Position numbers and translations under genes: made by a program. 64,000 nucleotides of DNA from Undibacterium paludis (GTDB lineage Bacteria > Pseudomonadota > Gammaproteobacteria > Burkholderiales > Burkholderiaceae_D), in the NCBI RefSeq assembly GCF_022568815.1, contig NZ_JAKZHX010000005.1, positions 1 to 64,000 on the forward strand. The letters run 5' to 3'. Positions 1-9,000 of the stretch are shown here, piece by piece. The notes under the pieces are model-generated. The model was given only the letters and a program-made list of their open reading frames with translations. It was not told where the DNA came from and made no database searches. Positions within the stretch are counted from its first letter, which is position 1. Each line of letters opens with the position of its first letter.

Positions 1-2
1 AG

Positions 3-3000
3 GTTATTTCCAAGGTTCGTGCAATTTTCAAGGTTGAGCTACCTTTAAGAAGCGTATTTGAGTCGCCAACCGTCGCCACCATGGCGCAAAAAATCAGTGC
101 AGCACAAACCACTCAGGCTGGGCTCAGCATACCTCCTGTTACTGCAGCACCAGGCCATCAGCCTCCTCCACTCTCTTTTGCGCAACAGCGGCTCTGGTTC
201 CTTGACCAGCTTGATCCAGGAAGCCCGCTCTATAACGTACCGACTGCAGTGCGGTTGCACGGACCAATGAATGTGCATGCCTTCGAACGTGCCCTCAACG
301 ATGTGGTCGCCCGTCATGAGATTTTGCGGACGTGTTTCCGAGAGTTCAATGACGAGCCTGCACAATTCATTGTTAACGATCTCAACATTGTTATCAAGCA
401 GCACGACCTGCGAGCACTTCCACATTCCGAGAGAGAGGCGAAGGCTGCATGGCTGGTGCAGGACGAAGCACAGACTTCATTCGATCTGGAAAATGGCCCC
501 CTGCTCCGCGCCGGCTTGATTCACATGGATGATGCAGAACAAATTCTCATGCTGACTTTGCACCACATTGTGTCAGACGGGTGGTCAATGAATATCCTGG
601 TACGTGAATTATCGGAATGCTACCTTGCGCATATCAACGATGTGGTTCCGGTATTGCCAGTACTTCCCGTTCAATACGGCGATTTCTCGTATTGGCAGCG
701 TCATTGGCTGCAAGGTGATGTATTGCGGTCTCAACTGAATTACTGGACGGAGCAACTGCGCGGCGCACCACCAGTGTTGACACTACCCACGGATTTTCCA
801 CGTCCGGCAACACAACAATATCGTGGTATTACGCATGAATTTTCCATATCACGGGAAAATGTCCAGACCCTGCGTGCTATTTGCCGTGAAACACAAACAA
901 CGCTGTACATGGTGCTTAGTGCCGCATTCAATATTCTGCTTTCCCGTTACTCCGGTCAGAACGACATTTGCGTCGGCATGCCGATAGCGAACCGGAATCA
1001 TCCGGGAATCGAATCCCTGATCGGTTTCTTTGTGAATACCCTGGTTTTACGTACCAGGCTTGATGGTAATCAATCCTTCCAGGACCTCCTTGAACAGGTA
1101 CGTACCAACGCTTTTGATGCCTATGCACACCAGGATCTGCCATTCGAAAAGCTGGTTGATGCCTTGAGACCGGAGCGCGAAGGTGGTTATGCACCGATTT
1201 TCCAGGTCATGTTCCTGCTTCAAAATGTATCAGCTGCCAACGCCGCGTTTGCTGACCTGGAGATCGAAAATATACCTGTAGAACGCGGCATCGCCAAATT
1301 CGACCTGACTCTGTATGCTACTGAAACCGACGGCGCACTGCACTGCGGGTTCGAATACGACGCAGCATTGTTCAAGCAGGACACCATTGTACGGATGGCA
1401 AAGCATTTCGATTGTCTATTGGCGACTATCGGGCAACAGCCTGACTGTATTCTTGATGATTTGGAATTATCGAGCTATTCAACAGATATCCCCGATATTG
1501 TGGCCGGACCAGCACCCTGTGGACCAATTGCCTTGTCATATCACCAGGAACGGCTCTGGTTCGTCGATGAATTCGAAAGGAATCGCCTCTATGAAGCCAG
1601 TCCGACATATCACAATATCCCCTTGTTGCTGCAAATCGACGGCGAGATAGATGCAGAACGACTTGAAGCAGCCATCAATCAGGTCATCGCCCGTCATTCA
1701 GTTCTTCGTACTCATATTGTTACCAGTGACGCACAGGGCTGGCAACATATTGCACCAGGCGCCAGCCTGACAATTGCTCAACATCATTGCAAGGAAGACG
1801 ACGCAACCGAAATTGCACTGGCATACGCCATGCTGCCATTTTCACTTTCGACCGATTTACTCATCCGTGCGCAGCTTGTTCGCTACAGCGAGGAGCGGGC
1901 AATTCTTTGTGTGACAGCGCATCACGCTGTCACTGACCGGCTTTCCATGCAAATAATTGGCAGGGAAATATTGCGCGCATATGATGCCGATACGACCAAT
2001 GCATGCCTTGAACAGGTATTGCAGTATGCGGATTATATGCACTGGCAACGCTACAGCGATCCGTCATGCCTGCAAGAACAGGCTTTATATTGGCGCCATC
2101 AATTGCAGGGTACTTTGCAGGTCATGGAATTACCGTTGAAATGCGCCCGTCCGGCCGTGCATGTCTTTGAACCGGCATGGCATGGTTTCGACATAGACGC
2201 TGAACTGGACAAGGCATTGTCTGGTTTGGCGGCTTCCGAAGCTTGTTCTACATCAGATATCCTGCTTGCCGGTTTTGAAGCAGTTTTGCGACGCTACGTT
2301 CCACACGACGAAATTGTGGTGGGAACCAGCATCTCTGGCCGGCATAGAGAAAACCTGGCAGATGTCGTAGGCCCGCTTGCCAACCTTGTCGTGATCCGGA
2401 ATCAAGTTCCCACAGGCATGCCTTTGCGTGATGTGCTTGTACAGGTCATACGTTCTACCAGGGGTGCAAACAGGCATCCTGACCTGCCATTTGATCAGTT
2501 GGTATCCATTATCAACCCGGTCAAGGACATGAGCCGCACTGCGCTGTTCGATGTTCTTTTTCAATCGAGCGAACATGAAGAATCTTCGTGGCAGGCCGAA
2601 TCATTTGTTGCCCACCCGATTGAAACAAATCTCGGCTACGGCAAGTACGACCTGCATCTTTATATGCATCGCCTGGACGGCGTATTGCATGGCGACCTGG
2701 TGTATAACGGACTCTACTTTGATACCGCGCTTGTCAGAAATCTCATGCGCCATTATGTACGCATGCTTGCCGCGATGTGCAAGAATTTGTCTCAAAGTGT
2801 AGGTCATGCCGATATCCTGGTGGAATTTGAAATTGCCCAGCAAATCGCTCTGGCCAATCCACACCATGCAAGATACCCCGATCATCAAACCCTGCATGCC
2901 TTGATCGAAGAACAGGTAGAGCGTACACCAACGCACATTGCCGTTGTCTGCGATGAAGAGCGGATTTCTTATCGCGAATTAAATGTGCGCGCCAACCAGC

Positions 3001-6000
3001 TCGCACATTACCTGCTGACTAATGGCGTACAGCGGAGTCAACTGGTGGCGCTTTTCCTGGAGCGCTCAGTTGACATGATCGTGGCCATTCTTGCTGTATT
3101 GAAAACCGGGGCAGCTTATGCCCCACTGGATCCGACGCATCCTGCCGAGCGGATAGAATTCATGCTGGGAGACTGTTCGCCATCGCTGATTATCTGCAAC
3201 TCCGGATCAGGAGGCAGACTCAGCTTGCGAACCTCACATAGAGTCGAACTTGATACCGATGCAGCATCAATAGCTGCACAACCGTCGCATAATCCTGATC
3301 ATGCCGGGACACCGGATGACCTGGCCTATGTTATTTATACGTCAGGCTCGACAGGCTTGCCCAAGGGCAGTTTGCTGACACACCGTAACGTTGTGAGATT
3401 GATTCTCAACGACAGATTGCAGTTTTCGTTCGGCAGTAACGATGTCTGGTCCATGTTCCATTCTTATACCTTTGATTTCAGCGTCTGGGAAATGTATGGT
3501 GCCCTGCTCTACGGTGCTGGTGTTGTCGTGGTTCCTGATCCAGTGCGGAAAGACCCGGCCCGCTTCCTTGATCTCCTCGTCAATGAAAAAGTATCGGTGT
3601 TAAGTCAGACACCAAGCGCTTTTCAGAGTCTGGTACAGGAAGTCTTCAAACACAAAGACTTTGTCTTGCCCAACTTACGCTACATCGTATTTGGGGGTGA
3701 AAATCTGAATCCGACCTTACTCAAGGATTTTCATGATGCGTACCCACACATCGACCTGATCAACATGTACGGCATTACCGAGACCTGTGTTCACGTCACA
3801 TTCAAACGCATAGAAGCAAGGGATATCGAAGCCGGAGTCAATAATATCGGCGTGCCCATTCCTACCACGACCGTTTATATTCTTGACAGTCATCAACATC
3901 TGATGCCTCTGGGTGTGCCTGGTGAAATATGTGTAGGCGGGCTCGGTGTTGGCCGCGGCTACCTGGGACGTGACAAACTGACAGAGGAGCGCTTTATTCA
4001 GCACCCCTATGAGTCCGGCGAGCGGCTTTACAGATCAGGCGATCTGGGAAAGCTGCTTGAAAATGGCGAATTTGTATATCTCGGTCGCATGGACAAACAG
4101 ATCAAGATTCGCGGTTTTCGCGTCGAGCTCGGTGAGATCGAGGTCGCACTGACCCGTCTCCCGGAAATACGTGACGCTGTTGTACGCTTACATGAAGATG
4201 CGAATGGTGACAGTCGTCTGGTGGCATATGTGATTTATGAGATTTCTGCAGGTGCGCCAGACACATCAGCTTTGCGCACCGCCCTTTCACTATCCTTGCC
4301 TGACTATATGATTCCGGCGCATTGGATAGTGTTGTCTCATCTTCCCCTGACTGCCAACGGAAAATTGAATATCAAAGCTTTGCCCGCTCCAGATTTGAGA
4401 CGCGGCCAGACAGGCTATGTCGCACCAAGAACGAAAATAGAAGCAGAGTTGGCAGTGATCTGGTCCAACATTCTTGGGCTTGACCAGGTCGGTGTCACAG
4501 ACAATTTTTTTGAACTTGGCGGCCACTCCTTGTTGGCCACGCGACTTACCAGCAAAATACGTGCTGAATTCCGTGTTGATCTTGCACTTCGTGTTGTGTT
4601 TGAGGCCCCAACAATAGAACAATTCGCAGAACGGGTTCAATCCTCATTGCAATCTGCATCAAATGAATCAGAATCAGCATTGATTCATGTAAGGCCTGCC
4701 AATATTCCTTTGTCGTTTGCACAGGAGCGCATCTGGTTTATTGAACAGATCAACCAGGGCACATCGCTCTTCAACATGCCCAATGCAGTCCGCCTGTCAG
4801 GTGAGTTGGACACCCATGCGCTGGAAACAGCATTTAACGAAATCATCATCCGCCACGAAATTTTACGTACGCGTTTCCTGGTATCGAATGGTATCCCGGA
4901 ACAAGTGGTCGAGCCCCACAGGCACCTGACGCTGCGCTACCTTGATCTCTCGCATTTCCCTTCTGGCGAACGGGATGCAAATCTGGCAGCACAACTTGCC
5001 ACATCATCGAATCAGGCCTTTGACCTCGCTGTCGCTCCGCTGATGCGTATCGATCTGTATAAGATCCGGGAAAACGATCATGTGCTACTGCTGAACATGC
5101 ATCATATTGTCTCGGATGGCTGGTCGACCAACCTGGTCGTACATGAACTGAGTGAACTGTATTCAGCCGCCTGCGCTGGCACCCAGGCGACACTCACCCA
5201 GCTGACCATGCAATACGCTGACTTCGCGATCTGGCAGCGCAATTGGTTGCAAGGAGAAAAATTAAACCTTCAATTGAATTATTGGGAAGCCAAGCTCGCC
5301 GGTGCCCCGACCTTACAACTCCCGCTTGATCATCCGCGCCCGGCTGCACAGACTTTTGTCGGGCAAGCATGCAAATTCACCATTGGCACAGCGATCAGCG
5401 AACCGTTTACGGCACTTTGTCGTGCTGCTGATGTCACGCCTTTCATGGGCTTGCTTGCCGCATTCTCGGTCATGCTGGCGAAACTATCCAATCAGCATGA
5501 CATCAGCATAGGAACGACGATTGCCAACCGCAACCGTTCCGAGACTGAATCCATGATTGGTTTTTTTGCAAACCTGATGGTGATACGTACCAATCTTTCT
5601 CATGTTTCACATTTCCACGAATTGCTGGAACAGGTTCGCGATATAACCATTGATGCCTATGCCAACCAGGATGTGTCGTTTCATCAGGTTGTTGAACGCA
5701 TTCAACCAAAAAGGGATACGAGTCGTTCCCCGCTTTTCCAGGTAAATTTTGTCCTGCACAACACCTCCGATCCATCCTACACGGAGGCATCGGCCGATCA
5801 GACCGTCAAGTTTGCCGGGCTGACGGTGGAATCAGTCGACAATGAATTTTACGTCGCCCAATATGATTTAAGTCTGCATGTCGTTGAAAGATCCGTTGGT
5901 TACGATTGCACGCTACTTTACAATAGTGATTTGTTCGATCCTGATACGATCACGCGATGGGCTAATTATTTCGAGCACTTGCTGACGAGCTTCATCACCT

Positions 6001-9000
6001 CCCCAAAAACCTGTTTGACAGCGTTACCCATACCTGAACATCAACTCAGGCAATTGAATAACTGGCAGACCGGGATTGTGCCTGCAAGCACAGGTCGCTG
6101 CCTCCATGATGTATTTGAAGAACAAGTTGTACTATCACCAGCATCTGTGGCCTTGCTCACAGAAAGCGGCCCGGTCACTTATGAAGAGCTTAATCGTCGT
6201 GCAAATCGTATTGCCCATTACCTGATGTTGAGTGGTGCGAGCCAGGAAACGCGTATTGGTCTCTGTCTTGAACGTGGCCCGGAGGCGATAGTCTGCATAC
6301 TCGGCATATTGAAGGCTGGCGGATGCTACGTGCCTGTCGATTTCAATCTCCCTGAAGAGCGTTTAAGTGAAATTTTACATGCCGCTGAGCTTGGCATCAT
6401 GCTGACTTCTGTCGATCTTGTCGACAAGCTACCTGCTTTTCAGCTGACCTTCACCAAAGTCATCTGCCTGGAAACGGATGCAAGGGAGATCGCGGCATGC
6501 GCCAATACCAATCCGGGCCGCCCCGGCATCGCATCACAGCTTGCCTACATCATGTTTACTTCCGGGTCCACCGGAAGAGCCAAGGCGGTCATGATATCCC
6601 ATGGCAACGTGACTAGGCTGGCAAAGACACCCAGTTTCATTACGCTTGATGACACAGAAGTCTTCTTGCTGGTTTCACCATTGACTTTTGATGCATCGAC
6701 AATAGAAATCTGGGGAGCGCTGCTGAACGGGGCAAAATTAGCTATCGCCTCGCCGCATATGCATGCGGTTGATGCTATTGCAGAAGCAGTCACACGTCAC
6801 CATGTCAGCGTACTCTGGTTGACGGCCGGCCTCTTCAATGCCATCGTTGATCATCGCCCGGAAATTCTATGTTCCTTGCGTCAGTTACTGACAGGTGGTG
6901 ATGCCTTATCTGCACAGCATGTTCGCCAGGCGCAGAAGCTGTTAAGCAAGGGCGTGCTGATCAATGGTTATGGGCCAACCGAAACCACGACTTTTGCCAG
7001 TACATATCGCATTCCCGATCTGAGCGAAGAGTTGCAGTCAGTCCCAATAGGCAAGCCGATTTCAGGCACCCGACTCTACGTGCTTGATCCCTATATGCAG
7101 CCAGCGCCGATAGGCAGCATCGGTGAGTTGTATATTGGCGATCTCGGTGTAGCGCGCGGTTATCTGGCAGCCCCGGCCCTGACTGCCGAACGCTTCCTGG
7201 CAGACCCGTTTGCTGACAAGCCAGGATCTCGCATGTATCGCAGTGGCGACCTGGTCCGCTGGCTCGAGAATGGTTCACTCGATTTTGTCGGACGCGCGGA
7301 CCAGCAGATCAAATTACGTGGTTTCCGGATCGAACCGTCTGAGATCGAAAACGCCATCCTTGAAGACGAGCGTATCGCCGATGCAGTTGTTGTGAGCCGG
7401 CATATTCTCGATGGGGAAAAACAGCTGCTTGCCTACTGGTCTGCCGGAAATGGTGATTCCGCGCCTTCAGCAAGCGACTTGAAAGCGCGTTTGCTCGCTC
7501 GCCTCCCCAGCTACATGGTTCCGACATTTTTTATTCAGGTTCAGGCCATGCCACTGACCACCAATGGCAAGATCGATATGGCTTCGTTGCCAGGACCTGA
7601 AAATTTTACCGGAGTTTCAGATACGCAGATCGAATTGCCGGGTACAGCACAAGAATCCCTGGTTATCGAGGTCTGGCAGGCATTGCTGCATGTCGGGGCA
7701 ATCAGTGTACATGACAGCTTTTTTGATCTGGGTGGTGACTCGCTACGGGCAATTCAACTCAAAGCCATGCTGGCGCATCGTGGTTATGATTTTGAATTGC
7801 AACAGCTGTTCAGTCATCCTACTGTCAGGGAACTCGCTTCACTACTGACAAAAAACAGTCACAGTGCGTCTGGTGAAGAACACGTCGCATTCAAGCTGGT
7901 CAGTGAAAGTGATCGCCTGCGATTACCGGCAGATGCAGAAGATGCCTACCCTTTAAGCCATCTGCAGCAAGGGATGCTGTTTCATAGCGTGTTTGAAGAA
8001 GATTCCGCACTTTACCACGATGTCATCGGCTACCGCTTACGGATGCCATTCATGTCTGCATTATGGAATATTGTTTTCCAGCAGCTATCCGCCCGACATG
8101 AGATTTTGCGTACAGGAATATTGCTCACTGAATTAAGTGAACCTCTACAAGTGGTCTATTCTCATGCCGAGATACCTGTCGAGCAGCATGATTGTCAATT
8201 GCTGGCTGATCAGGATTTGTACTATCACGAATGGTCAATCCGGCAGGCCAAAATTCCATTTGAATGGAGCAAGGCGCCATTGCTGCGTGTCTTTCTGCAT
8301 CGCTGGAGCGACACTGAATTTCAGTTGACACTCAATTTCCATCACGCCATTCTTGACGGCTGGAGTGAGGCATCTCTCGCAACCGAGATATTACAGCGAT
8401 ATCAGGCCCTGCTCGATGGTATCGAGCTTGATGTACCAATGCTGGAAGCGCATATGCGCGATTACATTGTCGAGGAGCAAAGGGCACTATCGCGCCCAGA
8501 AGTTGTTCATTACTGGCAAGAAGTTGTGCTCGATTATTCGCCGACCAAACTGCAACAATACAAACCTTCCCTGGCTCCGGAGAAGAGCGGTATGCTGGAA
8601 ACGATATCGTTGAGCATTTCCGCGGAAGAATCACAGCAATTGCAGCAACTCGCGAAACAGACAAGAGTACCTTTGAAAACGCTACTGCTGGCGCTGCACT
8701 TCAAGGTCCTGAGTCAGTTTAGTGGCCTTACCGATGTGGCAACAGGCATTGTTACCCACGGTCGGCCTGAATTGGTTGATGGTGACAAAATTCTAGGACT
8801 GTTCCTCAATACCTTGCCTTTACGCTTGCACCTGCAACCGGAGAACTGGCTGGATCTGATTCAACGCACTGCAGATGCGGAACAGACTCTTTACAAGTAC
8901 CGGCATTTTCCACTACATAAGGTAATGCAACTGGCTGGCGGTCAACGCCTGTTTGACGTCCTCTTTAACTTTACAAATTTTCATGTTTACCAAAACCTGG

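Noticed and set aside
81..83. ATG at 81 as the start of the NRPS gene
   Set aside because: The frame stays open to base 3, and the 26 residues before it read as the end of a carrier domain (VISKVRAIFKVELPLRSVFE). No Shine-Dalgarno sequence precedes it.
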